From assembly GCA_016235555.1 (NCBI GenBank), contig JACRKC010000058.1:28763-92762 (forward strand): a DNA stretch of 64,000 bases, in the 5' to 3' direction. A model generated the notes under the pieces. That model ran no database searches. It had not been told where the DNA came from and saw only the letters and a program-made list of their open reading frames with translations. This DNA comes from Verrucomicrobiota bacterium. GTDB taxonomy: Bacteria; Verrucomicrobiota; Verrucomicrobiia; Opitutales; Opitutaceae. The translations under genes were made by a program, and so were the position numbers. Below are positions 28,703 to 36,095 of this stretch, in pieces (the stretch's first letter is position 1; each line of letters starts with the position of its first letter).

Positions 28703-29504
28703 CCCCGCCCCGCCGCTCGTCGTCTTCACCGACCTCGATGGCACGCTGCTCGACGCCCGCACTTACGAGGCCGGCGTGGCGCGCGACGCGCTCGCGGCGC
28801 TCGCGCAGCGCGGCGTGCCGGTGGTGTTTTGCTCGTCGAAAACCGCCGCCGAACAGCGACCGCTGCGCGCCGCGCTCGGGCTCCCGCCGGCACCCTTCAT
28901 CGTCGAAAATGGCTCCGCCTGTTTCGTGCCGGACGCGACGGGCACGGAACACGTGCACGTGCTGGGCCGGCCCGCGGCCGACGTGCGCGCCGGGCTGCAT
29001 CGCGCCGCCGCCACCGCCGGACTGCGGGTCACCGGTTACGCCGACCTCTCCGTCGCCGCCGTGGCCGCGCGCACCGGGCTCGACGTCGCCGCCGCGGAAC
29101 GCGCCGGCCGGCGCGACTTCAGCGAAACGCTCGTCGACGAATTCCCGCCCGCGGCCTGGGCGCGGCTCGAGGTCGCGCTCGCGGCCGAAGGCTTGTGCGC
29201 GCGCCACGGCGGCCGCTTCCGCACCGTGACGGGCGCGGGGGCCGACAAAGGCCGCGCCGTCCGGCTCGTCGCCGAACGCTTTCGCGCCGCCGCCGGCCGC
29301 ACCGTGCCGACCGCCGGCCTCGGCGATAGCGCCAACGACGAAAGCCTGCTCGCCGCCGTCGACCGGGCTTTTCTCCTTGGCGCAGGCCCCAACCCGTGGT
29401 CGCCCGACCTCCCCGGCTTGCGGCGAATCGCCACCGGCGGACCGGCCGGCTGGTGCGAAGCGATCGCCGAATTGCTGGCGGGCCTCCCCGTCCGCCATGA
29501 CTGA
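28683..29504 (+). CDS. mpgP: Mannosyl-3-phosphoglycerate phosphatase (HAD family)
   Basis: 273 residues. HAD type IIB motifs: DLDGTLLD with Asp17 (nucleophile) and Asp19, an SSKTAAE motif II (near residue 56), a lysine in GADKGRAVR, and GLGDSANDESLL (motif IV). It removes the phosphate from mannosyl-3-phosphoglycerate to give mannosylglycerate. The ATG at 28683 lies inside the end of mpgS (20 bp overlap), so translation is coupled. The next start overlaps its stop by 8 bp. Confidence 0.92.
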   Translation: MPATPPDPAPPLVVFTDLDGTLLDARTYEAGVARDALAALAQRGVPVVFCSSKTAAEQRPLRAALGLPPAPFIVENGSACFVPDATGTEHVHVLGRPAADVRAGLHRAAATAGLRVTGYADLSVAAVAARTGLDVAAAERAGRRDFSETLVDEFPPAAWARLEVALAAEGLCARHGGRFRTVTGAGADKGRAVRLVAERFRAAAGRTVPTAGLGDSANDESLLAAVDRAFLLGAGPNPWSPDLPGLRRIATGGPAGWCEAIAELLAGLPVRHD

Positions 29505-30990
29505 CCCGCGCCCTCCCGAAAAAACCGGCGTGGTCCAACGCCTGGTCGCCGCGCCGCGGGAGGTGTGGGCGAATGTGCGTCCGCTCGTTGCACCGAGAAT
29601 CCAATGGAAGTCGGCCTTTCAGCCCCAGCGGCAGGATCCCGACCTGCGCCCGGTGCCGCTCGGGTTTCTCGGGCTCATCGCACTCGGCACGCTCGCGCTC
29701 ATGCTGCCCGCGGCGCACGCGCCCGGCCGCACCCTCGCGTGGATCGATGCGCTTTTCGTCGCGACCTCGGCGGTGTGCGTGACCGGGCTTTCGACCGTCA
29801 ACATCGCCGAACTGCTGAGTCCGCTGGGCCACGGCATCGTCCTCGCGCTGGTCCAGGTTGGCGGCCTCGGCATCGTCACCGCCACCCTGGCGCTGGTGAT
29901 GCTCGGCGGGGAGCGGTTGTCGCTGGCGCAGGAAGGCGCCGTCGCGGCCACGGTCGGGCGGTTGCAACGCGCGCGGCCGGCGGAGTTGTTTCGTTTCAGT
30001 TGCCTCGTCGTCGCGCTCGTCGAGACGGCCGGCGCCACCGCGCTGTTCTGGCGGCTGTTCACCACGCAACCCGACGCCGAGCCGCTCGCGTTGATCTGGC
30101 TCGCCGTGTTTCATGCGGTCAGCGCGTTCTGCAACGCCGGCTTTTCGCTCTTTCCGGCGGGACTGCTGCTCTGGCGCGGCGATCCGGTGCTGCTGGGCAT
30201 CATCGACGGCCTGGTGATCATGGGCGGCATCGGCCTGCTCTCGCTCGTGAATCTCCGCTACTTCGCGTTCTGGCGCCGCGATCCCCGGCGGCGCGGCGGG
30301 CTCACGCTCCAGACGCGGCTCGCGGTCGCGACCTCGCTCGCCCTGATCGCCGTCGGCACCCTCGCCGTGCTGCTCTTCGAGTGGAACCGCACGCTCGCCG
30401 GCCTGCCCGCGGGCCAGAAGCTCTCGCTCGCCGCGTTTCACTCGGTCATGACCCGCACGGCGGGGTTCAACGCGGTCGACCCCGCCGAGTTTCACCCGGC
30501 CACGCTGTTCGTCAGCCTCGGGCTGATGTTCGTCGGCGGCTCGCCGGGATCGATGGCCGGCGGCATCAAGACCGTGACCCTGGCGGTGTTGCTCTGCACC
30601 TGCGGCGCCGCGCTCCGGCGGGAGGAGACGGTGCAGGTCTTCCGCCGCCGCATCGGCCCGCGCACGATCAACCTCGCCCTGTTGGTGACGATGCTCGCCA
30701 CGTTCATCGTGATGCTCGGCTTCGGCGCGCTGATGCTGACCGAGCTGGGCCGGCCGGCTTCGCAAACGGCCGAGCACTGGCTCGGGCTCGCGTTTGAAAC
30801 GGTCTCGGCCTTCGCGACCGTCGGGCTGAGCACCGGCCTGACGCCGTTGCTCACGCCGCCGGGCAAGGGCGTGGTGATGGCGCTGATGTTCGTGGGTCGC
30901 GTGGCGCCGCTCATGCTCGCGGTTTATCTCGCGCGCCCGGTGAAACCGTGGCACATCCGGCACCCCGAGGAAGAGGTGGCGCTCGGCTGA
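29497..30990 (+). CDS. TrkH/KtrB-type potassium transporter
   Basis: 497 residues and about ten membrane-spanning or pore segments. The four pore-loop motifs of this K+ channel-like family are recognisable: TSAVCVTGLSTV, HAVSAFCNAGFSL, SVMTRTAGFNAVD and ETVSAFATVGLSTGL, each with the selectivity-filter Gly or its variant. It imports K+ across the inner membrane and needs the TrkA/KtrA-type regulator encoded next. It overlaps the mpgP stop by 8 bp. Pairing of K+ uptake with mannosylglycerate synthesis points to a response to high osmolarity. Confidence 0.93.
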   Translation: MTDPRPPEKTGVVQRLVAAPREVWANVRPLVAPRIQWKSAFQPQRQDPDLRPVPLGFLGLIALGTLALMLPAAHAPGRTLAWIDALFVATSAVCVTGLSTVNIAELLSPLGHGIVLALVQVGGLGIVTATLALVMLGGERLSLAQEGAVAATVGRLQRARPAELFRFSCLVVALVETAGATALFWRLFTTQPDAEPLALIWLAVFHAVSAFCNAGFSLFPAGLLLWRGDPVLLGIIDGLVIMGGIGLLSLVNLRYFAFWRRDPRRRGGLTLQTRLAVATSLALIAVGTLAVLLFEWNRTLAGLPAGQKLSLAAFHSVMTRTAGFNAVDPAEFHPATLFVSLGLMFVGGSPGSMAGGIKTVTLAVLLCTCGAALRREETVQVFRRRIGPRTINLALLVTMLATFIVMLGFGALMLTELGRPASQTAEHWLGLAFETVSAFATVGLSTGLTPLLTPPGKGVVMALMFVGRVAPLMLAVYLARPVKPWHIRHPEEEVALG

Positions 30991-30997
30991 ATTCCCC

Positions 30998-31669
30998 ATG
31001 GCAAAACGCATCTTCATCATCGGCGGCGGCCGCTTCGGCGTGCATCTGGCCCTGCGCCTCTCCGAACTCGGTTGCGAGGTCCAGCTGGGCGACAACCGCC
31101 CGCAGCGCGTCAAGGAACTGGCCGAGGATGGTTTTCACGCGGTCGAGATGGATGCGACCGACGACGACGCGCTCAAGGAAAGCGGCGCCCTCGACGCCGA
31201 CGCCGTGGTCGTGGCCATCGGCGACAACATGCAGGCGAGCATCCTCGCGAGCCTGCTGCTCAAACAAGGCGGCGCGCGCACGGTCATCGGCCGGGCGCTC
31301 GACGTGAAGCACGCGCAGGTGCTCGAGCGGCTCGGGGTGGACGAGGTGGTGCTGCCGTCGCGCGACGTCGCCTACCAGCTCGCCGAAAAACTCCGCGACG
31401 GCGCCAGCGGCGACCGTCACCTGCTCGCGGAGGACTACGTGCTGGCCGATGTGCGGCTGGGCCCGGCGCTGGCCGGCCAGACCCTCGCCACCGCGCAACT
31501 CCCGCGACGCTTCGGTGTGACGGCGGTGCTGTTCCGCCGCCCCGCCGGCGACCGTTGGGAAATCTCGCCGGCGGGCCCGGCGCTGGAGCTGGCCGCGGGC
31601 GGTGTGCTCGCGGTCGTGGGCCGCCGGGAAAAGGTCAACCGCTTCGAACGGGACTGCGGCGCGACATGA
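30998..31669 (+). CDS. TrkA/KtrA-type RCK regulator of K+ uptake
   Basis: 223 residues with an N-terminal Rossmann RCK_N domain (IIGGGRFGVHLALRLSE, then an acidic EMDATDD) that binds nucleotide, and a C-terminal RCK_C part (ADVRLGPALAGQTLA). It sits on the cytoplasmic face and gates the transporter encoded immediately before it (7 bp). Its stop overlaps the next start by 4 bp (ATGA). Confidence 0.93.
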   Translation: MAKRIFIIGGGRFGVHLALRLSELGCEVQLGDNRPQRVKELAEDGFHAVEMDATDDDALKESGALDADAVVVAIGDNMQASILASLLLKQGGARTVIGRALDVKHAQVLERLGVDEVVLPSRDVAYQLAEKLRDGASGDRHLLAEDYVLADVRLGPALAGQTLATAQLPRRFGVTAVLFRRPAGDRWEISPAGPALELAAGGVLAVVGRREKVNRFERDCGAT

Positions 31670-33447
31670 CGGGGCAGATGGCAGTCGTCCTCGCCGTGCT
31701 GGCGGCCACGTTCTGGCTCATCATCACGGAGCGGTTGCGGGCGGAGCTCGCCTCGGTGGGCGCGTGCGGCGTGCTGCTGCTGGCGCGCGTGCTGCGCCCG
31801 GAGGAGGTTTTTCCGCTGTTCGCGAGCGAAGCCGTCGTGACCGTGGGCGCGATGTTCGTGCTCAGCGCGGCGCTGGAGCGAACGGGCGTGATCGACAGCC
31901 TATCGCGCACGCTGCAGATGCTGCCGCTGCGCAACGAACGAATGGTGCTGTGCGTGGTGCTGCCGCCGGTGCTCGCCGTGTCGGCCTTCGCCAACAACAC
32001 CCCCGTCGTAGCCGTGTTTCTGCCGATCATGATGGCCGTGGCGCGGGAACGCGGCTTCGCGCCGTCACGGCTGCTCCTGCCGCTGTCGTTCGCCTCCATC
32101 CTGGGCGGTTCGTGCACGCTCATCGGCACTTCGACGAACCTCGTGGCCAGCGCCGTCGGCGAGCGCCTCGGCCTCGCCCCCATCGGCATGTTTGAGCTCG
32201 CGCCGGCCGGGCTCGTGCTCGCCGCCGTGGGGCTGGCGTTGCTGCTGCTGTTCGCCCCGGCCCTGCTGCCCGCCCGTGAATCGGTGACCACCATCCTCGG
32301 GGCCACGGGTGCCCGGCAGTTTCTCACCGAGGCCTTCGTGCCGGCCGGTTCCGCGCTGCTCGGGCGTCCCGCCCGCGAAGGCCTGGCGGCGCTGCTCCCC
32401 CGCGCCCGCCTCGTCGAGCTCATCCGGCAGGACGAGGCCCGGCCCGATGACCCGGGCTCGGCTGCAATCGAAGTGGGCGACCGGCTGCGCCTCCACCTCG
32501 AGGCGGCGGCCGTCACGGACTTGAAGTCGCGGCGGAGCCTTCGTCTCCACGCCGGCGACGGCGACGCCGACCTCGCCTTGGGCGACACCGAGGAGACCCG
32601 GATCGTCGAGTGCGTGGTTGCGCCGCAATCGGCATTCCGCGGCCGTTCGATCGCCGAGGCGGAGGTGCGGCGCCGCTACGGCATCGCGGTGCTCGCGCTG
32701 CACCGCGCCGGCGCTCATCTCCGCGATTACTTCGACACCATCCCGCTGCAAACCGGCGACGTGCTGCTGATCGAGGCGGGCGCGGCCGAACTCACGACCC
32801 TGCAGGCCGAGGGCGAATTGCTGCCGCTGGCCGGGGCGCTGCGCCAGCCGCGGCGCAGCAAACGCTGGCTCGCCGGCGGGCTGATGGCGGGCGTCGTCAC
32901 GCTCTCGGCCCTGCAATGGCTGCCGGTCTCCGTCGCCGCCCTGGTGGCGGCCGTGCTGGTGATCGCGTTCGGCGCGCTCGCGGCGGACGAAGCCTACCAC
33001 GCGATCGACTGGTCCTGCCTGTTTCTCATCGGCGGGATGCTGGTGATCGGCCGGGCGCTGGAACAGACGCACACGGTCGAATTCGCCGCCCGCTTCGTGA
33101 CCGCCCATGCGGCGGCGATCGGTCCGGCGGCGATGCTGAGCCTCGTGATCCTCGCCGCCTCGGTGCTGACGAATTTTCTCTCGAACAACGCCGTGGCCGC
33201 GCTGCTCGTGCCGCTCGCGATCGAGACGGCGCGGCTGCTGGGCGCCGACCCGCGGCCGTTTGTGATCGGCGTGGCGTTCGGCGCCTCCGCCTGTTTCGCC
33301 ACGCCCATCGGCTACCAGACCAACACCCTCGTGTTCAGCGCCGGCGGCTACCGGTTTGCGGATTTCCTGCGCGTGGGCCTGCCGCTGAACCTGCTCCACT
33401 GGGGGCTCGCGAGCCTGCTGGTGCCGCTCTTCTGGCCGCTCCGTTGA
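31666..33447 (+). CDS. SLC13/DASS-type transporter with RCK_C (TrkA_C) domains
   Basis: 593 residues from the ATG at 31666, overlapping the trkA-like stop by 4 bp. N-terminal half: helices with SAFANNTPVVAVFLPIMMA and GGSCTLIGTSTNLVASAVG. Between the halves are two soluble RCK_C-like domains (about 215-390; FRGRSIAEAEVRRRYGI, LQTGDVLLIEAG). The C-terminal half again has FLSNNAVAALLVP and FATPIGYQTNTLVFSAGGY, a SLC13 signature. Substrate is an anion or carboxylate, or possibly sulfate; not determined. As the last gene of the operon it may export or import a counter-ion during osmotic adjustment (inference). Confidence 0.88.
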   Translation: MTGQMAVVLAVLAATFWLIITERLRAELASVGACGVLLLARVLRPEEVFPLFASEAVVTVGAMFVLSAALERTGVIDSLSRTLQMLPLRNERMVLCVVLPPVLAVSAFANNTPVVAVFLPIMMAVARERGFAPSRLLLPLSFASILGGSCTLIGTSTNLVASAVGERLGLAPIGMFELAPAGLVLAAVGLALLLLFAPALLPARESVTTILGATGARQFLTEAFVPAGSALLGRPAREGLAALLPRARLVELIRQDEARPDDPGSAAIEVGDRLRLHLEAAAVTDLKSRRSLRLHAGDGDADLALGDTEETRIVECVVAPQSAFRGRSIAEAEVRRRYGIAVLALHRAGAHLRDYFDTIPLQTGDVLLIEAGAAELTTLQAEGELLPLAGALRQPRRSKRWLAGGLMAGVVTLSALQWLPVSVAALVAAVLVIAFGALAADEAYHAIDWSCLFLIGGMLVIGRALEQTHTVEFAARFVTAHAAAIGPAAMLSLVILAASVLTNFLSNNAVAALLVPLAIETARLLGADPRPFVIGVAFGASACFATPIGYQTNTLVFSAGGYRFADFLRVGLPLNLLHWGLASLLVPLFWPLR

Positions 33448-33794
33448 GCGACCGCGCCGGCGCCCGCCCGCCGGAGGCTGTCCCGCATCTTACTGAGTCT
33501 CGCGAAATAGAGTGACAAAAGTTCAGCGGTTCGGGGAGCGCACCCGTCTCGGGTGCTCGTGTCGGCGTCTCGCCAACACCTCCGAAGTCCTCGGCGGGAC
33601 GCCGAGGACGGCCCGCGGGACGCGGGCGCTCCCCGAACCACCGCGTGTCACTCAATTATGCGAGCCTCGGTAGACCGGTTACGGCGCGCTTGAGACTCCT
33701 GATCTTGCAGGCCCGCCCGGTGGCCGGACAATCCGCGGCCGGATTCCCTCCACTTTTCCTTTGGCTGCGGCTGCCGCGGCAGGATGACTGCGGG
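33448..33794. other. 347 bp intergenic region between convergent transporter genes, mostly the mobile-type repeat
   Basis: It contains copy 1 of the 182 bp element (33491-33672). No gene was seen in the 40 bp before or the 120 bp after it, apart from GC-rich sequence. Confidence 0.65.
33491..33672 (+). mobile_element. MITE-like 182 bp element, copy 1
   Basis: Starts TACTGAGTCTCGCGAAATAG and ends in ...TCACTCAATTATGCGAGCCTCGGTA; the ends are imperfect inverted repeats of about 27 bp. Inside are GTTCGGGGAGCGC and its inverse GCGCTCCCCGAAC, enclosing several hairpins. Two further copies of 183 bp lie at 40647-40829 (same orientation) and 50023-50205 (inverted). It has no coding capacity. A TA at each outer end is compatible with TA target duplication (inference). 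Confidence 0.85.
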
Positions 33795-35102
33795 CTATAA
33801 AAACACCCACCCGCTCAACGCCAGGATCGGCAGCAGGATCGGCACGGCGTATTTGAACAGGTAGCCGAAGAAGCTCGGGCAGTGCACGCCGGCGTCGTGC
33901 GCGATGGACTTCACCATGAAGTTCGGACCGTTGCCGATGTAGGTCATCGCGCCGAAGAACACCGCGCCGAGGCTGATCGCGACCACGAGTTGCGGCCGGG
34001 CGGCGAGCAGTTCCGCGACCGTCAGCGGCGCGGCCCCGGGTGCGGCGCTCGCCGCTTGGGCGAGTTGCAGGAAGCTCACGTAGGTCGGGGCGTTGTCGAG
34101 CATCGCGGAGAGCCCGCCCGTCGCGAAATAGTAGGCCAGCGGACGCGTGAGACCGAACTCCTGTCCGTGCTGCGCGAGGTAGCCCAGCGCGGGCATCATG
34201 GTGAGAAAAATCCCGATGAAGAGCCACGCGACCTCCTTGACGGGAGCAAACGTGAACTTGTTCTCCTCGTGCACCTGCTTCGGCGTGAGCCGCCAGCTCG
34301 CCACCGCCGCCGCCAGCATCACGGCCTCGCGGATGAAGAACTTCTCCGGCAGAAAGACGGCGCCGATCACCACGAGGAGGAAGAGCACGTTGATGCCGCC
34401 GTCAAAACGCCAGGTGTCGGGCTCCTCGGCATGGCGCCGCAGCCGGCTGGGCATCAGCACGAAGCTCCGCGAATCAAACACCCAGAACACCGCCAGCACG
34501 GCCGCCAGTGTGACCAACCACTCGAGCACCACGTGTTCGAGCAGCCAGAAAAACGGCACGCCGCGCAGGTAGCCGAGGAAGAGCGGTGGATCGCCGATCG
34601 GCGTGAGCGCGCCGCCGAGGTTCGACACCACGAAGATGAAGAACACCACGTGGTAGCCGCTCACCCGGATCTTGTTCATCCGGATCCACGGGCGGATGAG
34701 CACCATCGAGGCGCCGGTTGTGCCGACGATGTTCGCGAGCACCGCGCCCACGGCGAGGAACACCACGTTGCCCATCGGCGTGCCCTCGCCCTTCACCTTC
34801 AGATGGATCCCGCCCGCGATCACGAACAGCGAGCCGATCAACGCGATGAACGAGAAATACTCGTGCAACGTGTGCCGCAGGATCGCGCCGCCGCCGGCGA
34901 TGCGCACGAGATAGTAGACCGCCACCGCGCCGCCGAACCCGAGCGAAACGAAGGGATAATTGTGCTCCCACCAGTGATGCGCGCGCTTCCCCGTCAGCGG
35001 CATCACCGCGATCAGCAGCAGCAGCGCGACAAACGGCACGATGAGCGGCCACGAGATATCGCCGCCGGCAGTGACACTCGCGATGGGTGGGAGGAACAAC
35101 AT
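33795..35102 (-). CDS. NhaD-like sodium:proton antiporter / ion transporter-superfamily protein
   Basis: 435 residues from the ATG at 35102; an upstream ATG at 35141 would add 13 residues. There are about 12 hydrophobic helices. Motifs include VSLGFGGAVAVYYLVRI, GTTGASMVLIRPWIRMNK, SNLGGALTPIGDPPLFLGYL and GGLSAMLDNAPTYVSF; the GDPP and DNAP signatures are those of UIT/NhaD-type Na+/H+ antiporters. It exports Na+ in exchange for H+. It follows the osmoadaptation operon on the opposite strand, which supports a joint ion-homeostasis locus, though it is not in the same transcript. Confidence 0.85.
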   Translation of the reverse strand: MLFLPPIASVTAGGDISWPLIVPFVALLLLIAVMPLTGKRAHHWWEHNYPFVSLGFGGAVAVYYLVRIAGGGAILRHTLHEYFSFIALIGSLFVIAGGIHLKVKGEGTPMGNVVFLAVGAVLANIVGTTGASMVLIRPWIRMNKIRVSGYHVVFFIFVVSNLGGALTPIGDPPLFLGYLRGVPFFWLLEHVVLEWLVTLAAVLAVFWVFDSRSFVLMPSRLRRHAEEPDTWRFDGGINVLFLLVVIGAVFLPEKFFIREAVMLAAAVASWRLTPKQVHEENKFTFAPVKEVAWLFIGIFLTMMPALGYLAQHGQEFGLTRPLAYYFATGGLSAMLDNAPTYVSFLQLAQAASAAPGAAPLTVAELLAARPQLVVAISLGAVFFGAMTYIGNGPNFMVKSIAHDAGVHCPSFFGYLFKYAVPILLPILALSGWVFL

Positions 35103-35144
35103 GCGCGCGGCGAAGTGGCCACAGTGCCATGCCGGCGGCAAGCC

Positions 35145-35942
35145 CTACCGGCGGATCCGCGAACGATTGTTTTCCCGCGCGCCCTTCGGCGAGGACGCCG
35201 CCGTGCCGGCAAACGCGCCGCGCCGCCCCGCGTCGTCGCCCAACGCCCAGCGCACCGCCGCCAGCGCGTGGATCTCGGTGCTGTCGAACAACGGCAGCGC
35301 AAAGTCATCCGCCCGCAGCAACAGCGCGAGCTCCGACGAGCCCAGCACGATCGCCTGCGCGCCCCGGCTGCGCAGATCCTTCGCGAGGCGGAGCAGCACC
35401 TCGCGCGACTCCTCGCGCACGATGCCGCGGCACAGTTCGCTGTAGATGATGCGGTCGAGTTCATCGAAGGCCGTCGGAGCCGGCACCAGCGTCTCCATCG
35501 GCAGCCGGCGGTGTCCCGCCTGCGCCGCCGGGCGCTCGAGCAGGAAATCGTGTTCCAGCGTGAACCGCGTGCCGATGAGCCCGAGGCGGTTGACCCGCGC
35601 CGCCCGCGCCTCGGCCAGCACGGCGTCGCCGATGTGCAACACCGGAATCTGCACCGCCGCCGCGATCGGCTCGACGACGTAGTGCATGAGATTCGAACAC
35701 AGCACCACGGCATCGGCGCCCGCGCGCTCCAGCATGCGCGCCGCCTCGGCGAGGGCGAGACCGGCGTCGTTCCAGCGATTGCCCTTCACCAGCGAGTCGA
35801 TGGCCTGGAACTCGAGGCTGTTCACCACGAGCCGCGCCGAGTGCAGCGACCCGAAGCGATTGCGCACCTCCTCGTTGATGAGACGGTAGTAGAGGGCGGT
35901 GGATTCCCAGCCGATGCCGCCGATTAGCCCGAGACATTTCAT
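35145..35942 (-). CDS. Aspartate/glutamate racemase-family protein lacking the second active-site Cys
   Basis: 265 residues from the ATG at 35942 (MKCLGLIGGIGWEST), the conserved start of the family. The first catalytic region, VLCSNLMHYV, has its Cys, as in CNTxH of aspartate racemases. The second region, normally GCTE, reads VLGSSELALLL, so Ser replaces Cys. That may mean a one-sided isomerase, as seen in some Asp/Glu racemases with non-Cys bases, or a different lyase. It is cytoplasmic and lies before the antiporter gene on the same strand. Confidence 0.85.
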   Translation of the reverse strand: MKCLGLIGGIGWESTALYYRLINEEVRNRFGSLHSARLVVNSLEFQAIDSLVKGNRWNDAGLALAEAARMLERAGADAVVLCSNLMHYVVEPIAAAVQIPVLHIGDAVLAEARAARVNRLGLIGTRFTLEHDFLLERPAAQAGHRRLPMETLVPAPTAFDELDRIIYSELCRGIVREESREVLLRLAKDLRSRGAQAIVLGSSELALLLRADDFALPLFDSTEIHALAAVRWALGDDAGRRGAFAGTAASSPKGARENNRSRIRR

Positions 35943-36095
35943 GCGCGCCGGTGAAGCAGGATTCTCCGCAAGCGGCAACCTCGCGCTGCCATCGTGTAGC
36001 AATCCGCGCTATTCCGCGCATAAGTTCCCGTGCACCCCGGCCACGCGCTCCCCTCGCCCGTTGCGGCCCCGGCGTCCGCGGCCGCCAATGTCCTT

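Noticed and set aside
33491..33672. Structured RNA or riboswitch in the 182 bp element
   Set aside because: Copies occur in both orientations relative to genes and carry terminal inverted repeats; a mobile-type repeat explains them better.
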